In this document: piece by piece, positions 1 through 6,820 of the stretch
Layout: each line of letters opens with the position of its first letter
Position numbering within the stretch: the stretch's first letter is position 1
DNA from: Pseudomonadota bacterium
GTDB taxonomy: Bacteria > Pseudomonadota > Alphaproteobacteria > Rhizobiales > Xanthobacteraceae
Assembly: GCA_021779635.1 (NCBI GenBank)
Contig: JAJYAH010000206.1
Location: forward strand, 1 to 9,593
DNA: 9,593 nucleotides
Direction of reading: 5' to 3'
The notes under the pieces: model-generated
Told to the model about the DNA's origin: nothing
The model's input: only the letters and a program-made list of their open reading frames with translations
The model's database searches: none
Made by a program: the position numbers and the translations under genes

Positions 1-746
1 ATGCGGCCTGCGGAATAGGTCGCGATCGTGGTGGTGCCCGCGCCCATCTCCACCACGGCGGCGCCGAGATCGGCCTCGTCGTCGGTCAGCACCGACAGGC
101 CCGCCACATAAGGGCTCGCCGCCATGGCTTCGACGTTGAGATGACAACGCTCGACCACCAGCATCAGGTTCTTGGCGACCGTCGCATCCGCCGTCACCAC
201 ATTCATGTCGACGCCGAATTGCCGCGCCACCATGCCGCGCGGATCGCGAATGCCCTTGACGCCGTCGAGCGCGTAGCTGACCGGCAGCGCATGCAGCACG
301 GTGCGGCCTTCGCCGGTGGCGTGGCGCATGCCGGTCCCGGTAACGCGGGTGACGTCGGCGGCGGTGACCGCGCCGCCACGAATATCCGCCGCGGCCTCGA
401 CCAGCTGGCCCTGCAGCCTTCCTGCCGAAACCGACAGCAGCACCGATTCAACCCGGACCTTGGCCATGCGCTCGGCCAGCGCCACCGCGTGACGCACCGC
501 TTGTTCGCATTCGGCGAGATCGACGACCGCGCCGGCCTTGACGCCGCGTGACTGGATCTGGCTGTACCCGATCAACTCGACCGCATGGCTGCGTCCGCGC
601 AAGGCGTCGCTCGGCGGGCACGGCTTCAGCCGCGCGATCATGCAGGCAATCTTGCTGGTACCGATGTCGAGCGACGCCGCCAGCGCGGTGCGCTTCTGCG
701 GCATCGGGCGCGTCTTCGGCGTCTGGTTGCGATCAAGGCCGGTCAT
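1..746 (-). CDS. ftsA: Cell division protein FtsA, N-terminal 248 codons (3' part lies off the left edge)
   Basis: FtsA is an actin-like ATPase on the inner face of the membrane; it tethers FtsZ and recruits later divisome proteins. The frame runs open from an ATG at 746-744 to the window edge, giving 248 of the roughly 440 residues usual for the family. Seen in the translation: a basic, Pro-rich lead of about 20 residues, the phosphate-1 motif LDIGTSK at about residues 26-32, the FtsA-specific 1C region after it (GAVVDLAECEQAV, then SVLLSVSAG), and a phosphate-2 motif EMGAGTTT near residue 232, where many FtsA have DIGGGTTD. The C-terminal membrane helix is outside the window. The ATG shares ATGA with the ftsQ stop, so the two are probably translationally coupled. 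Identity is secure; the exact start is favoured by the overlap, as the upstream sequence shows only a weak ribosome binding site. Confidence 0.95.
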   Translation of the reverse strand, partial: MTGLDRNQTPKTRPMPQKRTALAASLDIGTSKIACMIARLKPCPPSDALRGRSHAVELIGYSQIQSRGVKAGAVVDLAECEQAVRHAVALAERMAKVRVESVLLSVSAGRLQGQLVEAAADIRGGAVTAADVTRVTGTGMRHATGEGRTVLHALPVSYALDGVKGIRDPRGMVARQFGVDMNVVTADATVAKNLMLVVERCHLNVEAMAASPYVAGLSVLTDDEADLGAAVVEMGAGTTTIATYSAGR

Positions 747-1753
747 GCGTCACCGGCTTTCTTCTTCGACTTCTTGTCCTTGAACAGCTCTTCGCGGGCC
801 TTGGCCGCGTCGTCAGACAATTGCACCGTCAGCCGGTCCGGCAGGCGCATGTCGACGGCGACGATATCGCGGGAGAACAGCCGGTCCTCCTTGTCGAGGG
901 TGCTCAACGTCGCCAGCGCATTGCCGACGTCGTTTTCCGGCAGCCGGATATCGAGGCCGTCCTTGAGCCGCAGGTTCCAGCGCCGTTCGCCGACGAAAAC
1001 CACTGCCTTGGTCGCGACACGCACCTGCGGATAGCGGTCCAGCAGTGCCAGGAAGTCCCGGGCGCGGGTTTCGGCGCCCTTGCCGACCACCAGCGGCAAC
1101 GTGATGAAGCGGCGCGACACGTAGGGCTGCAGCACCGCGCCGTCATCCGCTATCACCGACAGGCGGCCATCCTGCTGCCACAGCGCAAAGGCCGACCGCT
1201 CGACAATATCGATCTGGAGCTGGCCGGGATAAAGCTTCAACACCGTCGCCTCGGCGATCCAGGGATTGGCCTTCAGCCGGCCGCGCACCGCTTCCGCGTC
1301 GAGGAACAGCAGCGACGAACGGCCGTTGACGCCACCGATCGCCAGCACCTCGTCCTGGGACAACTGCTTGCGGCCGTTGATGGCGACCGACGTGATCCGA
1401 AAACCGGCGGCGTTCGCGAAGGCATTGCGGGTGTCGCTCAGGGCCGAGGTCAGTTCCTCGACATGACCGCCCTTGACGATACCAAAAGCGGTGCTGCCAA
1501 GCAGGATCAGTACGGTCGCGGCGACGCCGACGCGGTTCGGAAGGTAGCGCTCCAGAACCGCGATCAGGCGGGGCGGATGCTGTTCGCGTTGCAGACGTTG
1601 TTTGGCGGCCGCGCGCTTCGAGAGTTCGACGGACGCGCGTTTTGCGGCCAGCCATTCGCGCAACAACACGGCCGCGCCGATGGCGGCCGCTTTCAGATCA
1701 GCTTGGGGCCTCAGCGATCTCAGCGATCGAGCGAGGCGTCCTGCACCATCCAT
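743..1753 (-). CDS. ftsQ: Cell division protein FtsQ (POTRA-domain divisome scaffold)
   Basis: FtsQ is a bitopic inner-membrane protein that links early cytoplasmic and late periplasmic divisome components, binding FtsB/FtsL. The 336-residue product has a long basic cytoplasmic tail (1-70), one membrane helix at about 73-93 (VGVAATVLILLGSTAFGIV), a POTRA domain at about 118-187 (FRITSVAINGRKQLSQDEV to YPGQLQIDIVER), the FtsQ beta domain to about 315 and a Lys-rich end (KDKKSKKKAGDA). The ATG at 1753 is chosen because the last codons of a decayed ddlB run through it in another frame, as expected of an ancestral ddlB/ftsQ overlap. A weak GACGAG lies 8 bases upstream. It overlaps ftsA by four bases. 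Because the preceding 337 bases no longer encode a protein, ftsQ must rely on read-through from ddl or on its own promoter. Confidence 0.93.
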   Translation of the reverse strand: MDGAGRLARSLRSLRPQADLKAAAIGAAVLLREWLAAKRASVELSKRAAAKQRLQREQHPPRLIAVLERYLPNRVGVAATVLILLGSTAFGIVKGGHVEELTSALSDTRNAFANAAGFRITSVAINGRKQLSQDEVLAIGGVNGRSSLLFLDAEAVRGRLKANPWIAEATVLKLYPGQLQIDIVERSAFALWQQDGRLSVIADDGAVLQPYVSRRFITLPLVVGKGAETRARDFLALLDRYPQVRVATKAVVFVGERRWNLRLKDGLDIRLPENDVGNALATLSTLDKEDRLFSRDIVAVDMRLPDRLTVQLSDDAAKAREELFKDKKSKKKAGDA

Positions 1754-2062
1754 TGCACGAACTCGTCAAAATGTTGTGCCCGCAAAAGCTTGCGAGTTCT
1801 GGCGCCGTTGACGTCTCGGTCATGCCGGGCTGGGTGTCGACCTCAAGGCAGAAGAGGCCACATGTTCCCTCGATGCGGTCGTCGAAGCGGATATCCGCAA
1901 CAGCTCACGCCCCGGCAGCCAAGCGCCACATGCGCCGCCAGCGTTAACCTTCGGACTTCCTGGTAAACAAAGGGTAAAACCGGAGCAGGCTGGAGGTGTT
2001 TTGATTCGCCTTTCCCGTACTTTGCACCGTAATCGTTAGGATTTTAGTGATTAGGCGGACCA
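1720..2062 (-). pseudogene. ddlB: Decayed remnant of a second, canonical ddlB (C-terminal third, frameshifted)
   Basis: Reading 2062 to 1720 on the minus strand gives, in successive frames, consecutive blocks of a canonical DdlB C-terminus. From 2034: DYGAKY, KHLQPAPV, VYQEVRRLTLAAH and ALGCRGVS. After a shift at about 1899-1902 (four bases TGTT where one codon is expected): ADIRFDDRIEG, LEVDTQPGMTETS and APELASFCG. After a second shift in the T run at 1768-1772: FDEFVQWMVQDASLDR and a TGA at 1722-1720. These match the omega loop (EAKY), the GCRGxxRxDF strand, the E-x-NT-x-PGMT-x-xS metal and phosphate motif and the closing helix of D-Ala-D-Ala ligases. Two key residues are changed (E-x-N reads E-x-D, and the Arg of the GCRG-S-R strand is lost at the shift). 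A stop interrupts the frame upstream of 2034, and the N-terminal ATP-grasp part is absent. The tail overlaps the ftsQ start by 34 bases, which may explain its preservation. A single sequencing error cannot account for all the lesions. Confidence 0.85.
1964..1978 (-). promoter_or_regulatory. Candidate CtrA-like box upstream of ftsQ
   Basis: On the minus strand the sequence reads TTTA, seven bases, TTTA, each half followed by CC. The alphaproteobacterial CtrA consensus is TTAA-N7-TTAA, so each half has one mismatch. It lies about 210 bases before the ftsQ ATG, inside the dead ddlB. A GATTC (GANTC, the CcrM methylation motif) lies nearby at 2003-2007, and a GTTAAC at 1943-1948. In Caulobacter, ftsQ-ftsA transcription depends on CtrA, which makes the place sensible. 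No -35/-10 pair was identified, and a short AT-rich motif like this can arise by chance. Confidence 0.25.
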
Positions 2063-2090
2063 GCCTTGGGCCCGTTCCCGTTGGTCGGTG

Positions 2091-3077
2091 CTATTTCCGG
2101 ACCCGTTTTTGCGCCAGCAGGATCTGATCTTGCAGAAAATCAGGGAACTCGATCCCTTGAGCCTTGAGGGCCTTCGGATAGAGCGAGGCCTTGGTCAGGC
2201 CGGGCAAGGTATTGGTTTCCAGATAGATCGGCCCCTTGGCCGAAACGATGAAATCGGTACGCGAATAGCCAGAGCAGGACAGCGCGCGGTGCGCCCGCAA
2301 CGCCTGATCCATGATTTGCGCGCTGATATCAGGCGCAAAGCGACCCGGGCAGATCTCCTGGGTCGATTTGAGCAGATATTTGGCGGTGTAGTCGAAGCCG
2401 CCTTCCGCCGGGACGATCTCGATCGGCGGCAGCGAAAACACCGATCCGTCCGGCTGCTCCAGCACGCCGCAGGTGGCCTCGATCCCGGAGACGAACGGTT
2501 CGATCACATATTCTTCCGTCCTGGCCGCATTGCGGACGGCGACGATATCCTGCTTCGCATTGACGAAGATCAGGCCATAGCTTGATCCATCGCGCGCGGG
2601 CTTCGCGATCAGCTTGCCATGTTGGGCGAACGCCGCTTCGATATCTTCCAGCGCGATGCCCTCCGGCGCCTTCACGCCCGCCAGCGCGGCAAAGCGCTTC
2701 GCCGCCACCTTGTCGAAGGCGAGATGCGACGAGGCCGAGCCGGAACCGGTGAAGGGAACGCCGCGCATTTCGCACAGCGCCTGAAGCTCTCCGTTCTCCG
2801 CCCGCCCGCCATGCAGGCCAAGCACCAGCAGGCGGTCCTCGGCCTTGGCTTTGTCCAGCGCCTGTTCGAGTGCGACGCCGCGACTACCCGGCTTGAATTC
2901 ATCCTCGAACGGCCGCGCGTGGTTCAGAAGATCCTGCGAGCGGACCGCATGGACGGTATCGGCGACATCCCAGAACCAGAGATCGGCTTCGGGCAACGCC
3001 ATATGCAGCGCTTGAGCGCTCGCCACCGAGACCAGGCGTTCCTTGTTGGTGCCTCCGAAAAGGATGGTGATGCGCAT
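2091..3077 (-). CDS. ddl: Divergent D-alanine--D-alanine ligase (ATP-grasp), intact
   Basis: Predicted to join two D-Ala with ATP, giving the dipeptide that MurF adds to UDP-MurNAc-tripeptide. The 328-residue product carries the Ddl landmarks in order: GGTNKERLVS at 8-17 (E13 matches the DdlB Glu that binds the first D-Ala), LHGGRAENG at 88-96, FDK at 121-123, AKPARDGSSYG at 158-168, an E193 to E200 segment, GFDYTAKY at 227-234, YSRTDF at 271-276 and ETNTLPGLTKAS at 287-298. Y234 aligns with DdlB Tyr216, whose loss marks D-Ala-D-Lac/D-Ser enzymes, so D-Ala-D-Ala product is inferred. Several usually firm positions differ: HG-x-x-GEDG reads HGGRAENG, and GG-x-S-x-EREVSL-x-SG reads GGTNKERLVSVASA. 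The ATG overlaps the murB stop as TGATG. The remnant of a canonical ddlB lies directly downstream, so this gene is probably a paralogue or a replacement rather than the ancestral cluster member. An altered substrate cannot be excluded. Confidence 0.87.
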   Translation of the reverse strand: MRITILFGGTNKERLVSVASAQALHMALPEADLWFWDVADTVHAVRSQDLLNHARPFEDEFKPGSRGVALEQALDKAKAEDRLLVLGLHGGRAENGELQALCEMRGVPFTGSGSASSHLAFDKVAAKRFAALAGVKAPEGIALEDIEAAFAQHGKLIAKPARDGSSYGLIFVNAKQDIVAVRNAARTEEYVIEPFVSGIEATCGVLEQPDGSVFSLPPIEIVPAEGGFDYTAKYLLKSTQEICPGRFAPDISAQIMDQALRAHRALSCSGYSRTDFIVSAKGPIYLETNTLPGLTKASLYPKALKAQGIEFPDFLQDQILLAQKRVRK

Positions 3078-4000
3078 CAGCCTGGCTCGATTCCAATTCG
3101 CTTGATTTCCCAGTGTAGCTCAATTCCGGAATGCTCTTTGACCCGGGTGCGAACGGTCTCCCCAAGCGTCTCGATATCATGCCCGGTCGCGGTGCCGGTG
3201 TTGATCAGGAAATTGCAGTGCATTTCCGACACCTGCGCACCGCCGACGCGCAAGCCGCGGCAGCCGGCGGCGTCGATCAGCTTCCAGGCGCTGTGGCCGG
3301 GCGGATTCTTGAAGGTCGAGCCGCCGGTCTTTTCGCGGATCGGCTGCGCGGTCTCGCGGTGGTTTTGCACCTCGTTCATCCGCGCCCGAATGGCATCAGG
3401 TGCTGCGATGATCCCGCGAAAGCGCGCCGAGGTAAATATCACCGAAGCATCGGCGCCGCTGCTGCGATAGGTGAATTTCATGTCGGCATGGCCGAAGTGA
3501 AGTTTCCTGCCGTCGCGGCCGATGCCTGTCGCCTCGATCAGGACATCCTTGGTTTCGGCGCCGTTGGCGCCGGCATTCATGCGCAGCGCGCCGCCAATGG
3601 TGCCGGGAATGCCGAAGAAGAATTCCAGGCCGCTGATATTGGCTGACGCTGCGATTTCGGCCACGCGCTTGTCGAGCGCGGCGGTGCCTGCGCTCACGAT
3701 ATCCCCTTCGGCGCTGGCCTCGCCGAAACCGCGCGGACTGAGCCTGATCACGACGCCCGGCATGCCGCCATCGCGCACGATCAAATTGGAGCCGACGCCG
3801 ACCACATACACCGCCGTCTCGCCCGGCAAATGCGCCAGGAAATACCCGAGATCATCCGCATCGGCCGGGGTGAACAGCGCCTGCGCCGGGCCGCCGACGC
3901 GAAACCAGGTCAGTTCGGCAAGCGACTGGTTCGCCAGCAGCCGCCCGCGCAATTCCGGCATCGCGGCTTTGAGATCGGGCGTGATGTCGGGAAAGGTCAT
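3077..4000 (-). CDS. murB: UDP-N-acetylenolpyruvoylglucosamine reductase MurB
   Basis: A cytoplasmic FAD enzyme that reduces UDP-GlcNAc-enolpyruvate to UDP-MurNAc with NADPH. The 307-residue product shows the FAD-binding segments [13 protein letters not shown] (67-79) and [18 protein letters not shown] (130-147), the YRSS motif at 178-181, the catalytic serine S228 in GGSTFKNP (226-233), the [15 protein letters not shown] block (245-259) with HCNFLIN, and the C-terminal Glu298 (HWEIK) expected to assist proton transfer. The compact length fits the short MurB class. The ATG at 4000 has a GGAAAG five bases upstream. The stop overlaps the ddl start (TGATG). The 82-base gap to murC is occupied by a strong hairpin. 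Confidence 0.95.
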   Translation of the reverse strand: MTFPDITPDLKAAMPELRGRLLANQSLAELTWFRVGGPAQALFTPADADDLGYFLAHLPGETAVYVVGVGSNLIVRDGGMPGVVIRLSPRGFGEASAEGDIVSAGTAALDKRVAEIAASANISGLEFFFGIPGTIGGALRMNAGANGAETKDVLIEATGIGRDGRKLHFGHADMKFTYRSSGADASVIFTSARFRGIIAAPDAIRARMNEVQNHRETAQPIREKTGGSTFKNPPGHSAWKLIDAAGCRGLRVGGAQVSEMHCNFLINTGTATGHDIETLGETVRTRVKEHSGIELHWEIKRIGIEPG

Positions 4001-4015
4001 GCGAACTTTCCGTTC

Positions 4016-4036
4016 CCTCCCCCCTTGCGGGGGAGG
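4016..4036. repeat. GC-rich hairpin (8-bp stem) in the murC-murB spacer
   Basis: Bases 4016-4023 pair perfectly with 4029-4036 around a five-base loop, giving a stem of C and G runs broken by one T/A pair. No T run follows on the minus strand, so it is not a classical Rho-independent terminator, and murB starts only 16 bases downstream. Similar short C-run/G-run palindromes with a TTGC/GCAA centre are scattered in rhizobial spacers (recalled, not searched). In the murC-murB transcript it could stabilise an RNA end or tune murB translation. Confidence 0.6.
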
Positions 4037-4082
4037 AGCAGGATGTGCCGTATCGCAAAGCTGATACCCACAGTCACCGCGC

Positions 4083-5486
4083 TCACCCCAGCGCTTTCAA
4101 TTCGCCCGGCAATGCGTAGGCCCATTGCGTGATGTTGCCGGCACCAAGGCAGACGACGAGGTCGCCGCGGCCGGCGAGGCCGTGAACCACACGAGCGAGG
4201 TCAGTGGATTTTGGCAGCGGAATCACGTCGCGATGGCCGTGCGCGCGCAGGCCCAGCACGAAATGGTCGCGATCGATGCCGGCAATCGGCGCCTCGCCCG
4301 CCGGATAGACTTCGGCGACCACGACCGCGTCGGCGTCGTTGAAGCAGGTGCAGAACTCCTCGAACAGCGATTGCAGCCGGGTGAAGCGATGCGGCTGCAC
4401 CACGGCGATGATCTTGCCATTGGTGGATTCCCGCGCCGCCTTCAGCACCGCGGCAATCTCGACCGGATGGTGGCCGTAGTCGTCGATGACGGTCACGCCG
4501 TTCCATTCCCCGGTCTTGGTAAAGCGCCGCCGCACGCCGCCGAATCCGGCGATGGCCTTGCGGATGGTCTCGTCGCCAAGTCCCAATTCATGCGCCACCG
4601 CGATCGCGGCGGTAGCGTTAAGCGCGTTGTGCCGTCCCGGCATCGGCAGCACGAGGTCGGCGATCTCATGCGCGGCACCGGTCTTGCGATCCCGGAACGC
4701 GACCTTGAAGCGCGAGCCGCCGCCCGTCGGATTGAGATCGAGCAGCCGTGCGTCGGCCTGCGGGTTTTCGCCATAGGTGATGATGCGGCGATCCTCGATC
4801 TTGCCGACGAGGGTCTGCACCACCGGATGATCGATGCACATGACGGCGAAGCCGTAGAACGGCACGTTCTCAACGAAATGGCGAAACGCATCCTGCACCG
4901 CCTCGAAAGTCCCGAAATGGTCGAGATGTTCGGGATCGACATTGGTGACGATGGCGACGTCGGCCGGAAGCTTCAGGAAGGTGCCGTCGCTCTCGTCGGC
5001 CTCCACCACCATCCAGTCGCCGGCGCCGAGGCGGGCGTTGGTGCCATAGGCATTGATGATGCCGCCATTGATCACGGTGGGGTCGAGATCGCCGGCATCG
5101 AGCAAGGCTGCGACCATCGAGGTCGTGGTGGTCTTGCCATGGGTGCCCGCGATCGCGACGCAGCTTTTCAGCCGCATCAGCTCGGCCAGCATTTCGGCGC
5201 GCCGCACCACGGGAATGCGCTGCGCCCGCGCCGCCATCAGTTCGGGATTGTCGCGCTTGATCGCGGTCGACACCACAAGCACGTCGGCGCCGGCGACGTT
5301 CTCGGCCTTGTGGCCGACATTGATGGTGATGCCCTTGTCGCGCAGACGGCTGACATTGGCGCTTTCGGAAGCATCCGAGCCCTGCACGGTGTAGCCGAGA
5401 TTGCACAGTACCTCGGCGATGCCGCTCATGCCGATGCCGCCGATACCAACGAAGTGGATGGGTCCGATCTCGCGCGGCAGTCTCAT
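4083..5486 (-). CDS. murC: UDP-N-acetylmuramate--L-alanine ligase MurC
   Basis: Adds L-Ala to UDP-MurNAc with ATP, the first step of the stem peptide; a cytoplasmic Mur ligase. The 467-residue product shows the N-terminal nucleotide-sugar domain with [13 protein letters not shown] (13-25), the P-loop GTHGKTTTT (114-122), EADESDGTF (162-170), [10 protein letters not shown] (181-190), the PGRHNALNA block (283-291) and, in the C-terminal domain, DDYGHHPVE (335-343) and QPHRFTR (364-370). The ATG at 5486 has a GGAA about eight bases upstream and gives the normal family start just before the glycine-rich loop. The frame stays open for 44 more codons, but those come from a palindromic repeat and give the peptide [10 protein letters not shown], a common spurious translation of that repeat. 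Confidence 0.95.
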   Translation of the reverse strand: MRLPREIGPIHFVGIGGIGMSGIAEVLCNLGYTVQGSDASESANVSRLRDKGITINVGHKAENVAGADVLVVSTAIKRDNPELMAARAQRIPVVRRAEMLAELMRLKSCVAIAGTHGKTTTTSMVAALLDAGDLDPTVINGGIINAYGTNARLGAGDWMVVEADESDGTFLKLPADVAIVTNVDPEHLDHFGTFEAVQDAFRHFVENVPFYGFAVMCIDHPVVQTLVGKIEDRRIITYGENPQADARLLDLNPTGGGSRFKVAFRDRKTGAAHEIADLVLPMPGRHNALNATAAIAVAHELGLGDETIRKAIAGFGGVRRRFTKTGEWNGVTVIDDYGHHPVEIAAVLKAARESTNGKIIAVVQPHRFTRLQSLFEEFCTCFNDADAVVVAEVYPAGEAPIAGIDRDHFVLGLRAHGHRDVIPLPKSTDLARVVHGLAGRGDLVVCLGAGNITQWAYALPGELKALG

Positions 5487-5507
5487 AGTCTGGTTCCGTT
5501 TGCTTTC

Positions 5508-5620
5508 GTCATGCCCGGCATAGCCCTCGCGGCATCGCTTCCGCTCGCCTATGTCCGGGCATCCGCGAATCTCCATCACTTCATGCAAGACGTGGATGGC
5601 CGGGACAAGCCCGGCCACGA
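5508..5620. repeat. Dispersed palindromic repeat in the murG-murC spacer
   Basis: Two stem-loops sit side by side. Bases 5511-5523 are complementary to 5549-5562 with a single one-base bulge, and 5598-5616 form a perfect 7-bp stem (ggccggg/cccggcc) around ACAAG. The element is bounded by cgtcatgcccgg on the left and ggccacgacg on the right. It resembles the short mosaic intergenic repeats common in Bradyrhizobium and relatives, which often yield a false [10 protein letters not shown] peptide in automatic annotation; that likeness is from memory. It fills most of the 164-base gap between murG and murC without a terminator-like T run, so read-through is plausible. Confidence 0.7.
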
Positions 5621-5650
5621 CGCTAAATGGCCAAAACCGGACTCATCCGC

Positions 5651-6751
5651 CTAGATTCCGGCGACTTTCGCCACCAGATCGGCCAGCCGCTCGGCGGCGT
5701 CCAGCCTGCCGATGCGGCGGGCGGCGGTGGCCATCGCCGTCAGCCGCCCCGGTTCGGCGGCCAGCGCGGAGATTTCCGCTGCCAGCCGGTCCGGCGTGAA
5801 ATCCGCCTGAGCGATCCGAATCGCGCCATTCGCCTGTGCCAGCACGCCCGCATTGGCGAACTGATCCTGATCGATCGAACCGGGCAGCGGCACCAGGATC
5901 GAAGGCCGGCCGATGGCGCCGAGCTCGGCGACCGTGCCGGCGCCGGATCGTGAAACCACCAGATGGCTCGACGCCAGGCGCGCCGGCAGATCGGCAAAGA
6001 ACGGCGCCAGTTCGGCGTTGATGTTCAGGCGGTCGTAGACCGCGCGCACCCGCGTCATGTCCTCTTCGCGCACCTGCTGGGTGAGCATCAGCCTGTTCCA
6101 CAGCGACGGCTCCAGGCGTTCGATCGCACCCGGCACGATATCGGCCATCACCCGCGCGCCCTGGCTGCCGCCGACCACGAGCAGGCGCAACGGCCCGGTG
6201 GGCTCGGGTTCGGCGAATTTCACCGCGGCGGCCGCCAGGATCGCCGGACGCATCGGCGTGCCGACGGCGGTTGTCTTTGCCGCCAGCGCCGGATCGCGAT
6301 CGAGCACGCCCGGCAGCGAGGTCGCGATCGCGCTGACGCGGCTCGACAGAAACCGATTGGCGCGGCCGAGCACCGCATTGGCCTCGTGAACGAGCGTGGG
6401 CACGCCGAACAGCCGCGCCGCGAGCAGCGGCGGCACGGTCGGATATCCGCCGAAGCCGACCACCGCGGCGGGCTTCATCCGGCGCATCAAATTGAGCGCC
6501 ACCAGGGTGCCGGCGGTGAGCATCGCGCCGGTCCGGGCAAGCGACCATGGGGTGCGGCCGCGCACGGTCTCGCTCGGCACCACATCGATGGTGTCCTTGG
6601 TGAACAATCCGGTGTAACGCAACGCGCGGGCGTCGGTCACGAGGCGGACGCGATGGCCACGCCTGATCAGTTCGACGCCCAGCGCCTCGGCGGGAAACAG
6701 ATGGCCGCCGGTGCCGCCCGCCGCCAGCAGAATCAAACGCGCAGTGGTCAT
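5651..6751 (-). CDS. murG: MurG: UDP-GlcNAc--lipid I N-acetylglucosaminyltransferase
   Basis: Transfers GlcNAc from UDP-GlcNAc to lipid I, making lipid II on the inner membrane face; a GT28 enzyme with two Rossmann-like halves. From the ATG at 6751 the product has 366 residues. Motifs: glycine loop 1 GGTGGHLFPAEAL (12-24), glycine loop 2 GFGGYPTVPP (99-108), HEANAVLGRANR (122-133; most MurG have HEQN, so the Gln is Ala here), GGSQGA (194-199), SRSGAGTVAE (267-276, with the Glu expected to bind the UDP ribose) and DQDQFANA (294-301). The frame extends three codons to a TTG at 6760, but neither start has a good ribosome binding site; I prefer the ATG because it lies at the usual distance from GGTGGH. 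It follows ftsW after a 69-base spacer, as in many dcw clusters. Confidence 0.94.
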   Translation of the reverse strand: MTTARLILLAAGGTGGHLFPAEALGVELIRRGHRVRLVTDARALRYTGLFTKDTIDVVPSETVRGRTPWSLARTGAMLTAGTLVALNLMRRMKPAAVVGFGGYPTVPPLLAARLFGVPTLVHEANAVLGRANRFLSSRVSAIATSLPGVLDRDPALAAKTTAVGTPMRPAILAAAAVKFAEPEPTGPLRLLVVGGSQGARVMADIVPGAIERLEPSLWNRLMLTQQVREEDMTRVRAVYDRLNINAELAPFFADLPARLASSHLVVSRSGAGTVAELGAIGRPSILVPLPGSIDQDQFANAGVLAQANGAIRIAQADFTPDRLAAEISALAAEPGRLTAMATAARRIGRLDAAERLADLVAKVAGI

Positions 6752-6762
6752 TGGGGCCAACC

Positions 6763-6797
6763 GGATTGCTTCGTCACTTCGTTTCTCGCCATGACGG
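6763..6797. repeat. Likely fragment of a dispersed repeat in the ftsW-murG spacer
   Basis: The stretch (ggattgcttcgtcacttcg, then a tctcgccatgacgg end) resembles a short repeat that recurs in spacers of Bradyrhizobium-type genomes, usually seen as gattgcttcgtcgcttcg followed by a ctcgcaatgacgg end. The likeness is from memory, and only one copy is in the window. It has no strong hairpin and contains no gene. Confidence 0.4.
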
Positions 6798-6820
6798 CAA
6801 AGCGCGTCCTCGCCGCGGGG

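Noticed and set aside
548..1966. A plus-strand open frame of 472 codons antisense to ftsA, ftsQ and the ddlB relic
   Set aside because: Shadow frame with Arg/Gln-rich composition; the minus strand has clear FtsA and FtsQ domains.
2091..3077. A Van-type D-Ala-D-Lac or D-Ala-D-Ser ligase
   Set aside because: The Tyr that marks D-Ala-D-Ala enzymes (Y234 in TAKY) is present, and no van-like genes are nearby.
4016..4036. Rho-independent terminator after murC
   Set aside because: Strong stem but no T run on the minus strand, and the murB start is 16 bases further on, inside the same gene order.
5487..5618. A 44-codon N-terminal extension of murC
   Set aside because: It is a translation of the palindromic repeat ([10 protein letters not shown]). 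The ATG at 5486 has a ribosome binding site and the normal family start.
4125..5654. A plus-strand open frame of 509 codons antisense to murC
   Set aside because: Shadow frame created by the codon bias of murC; no recognisable motif, and it covers the repeat in the spacer.
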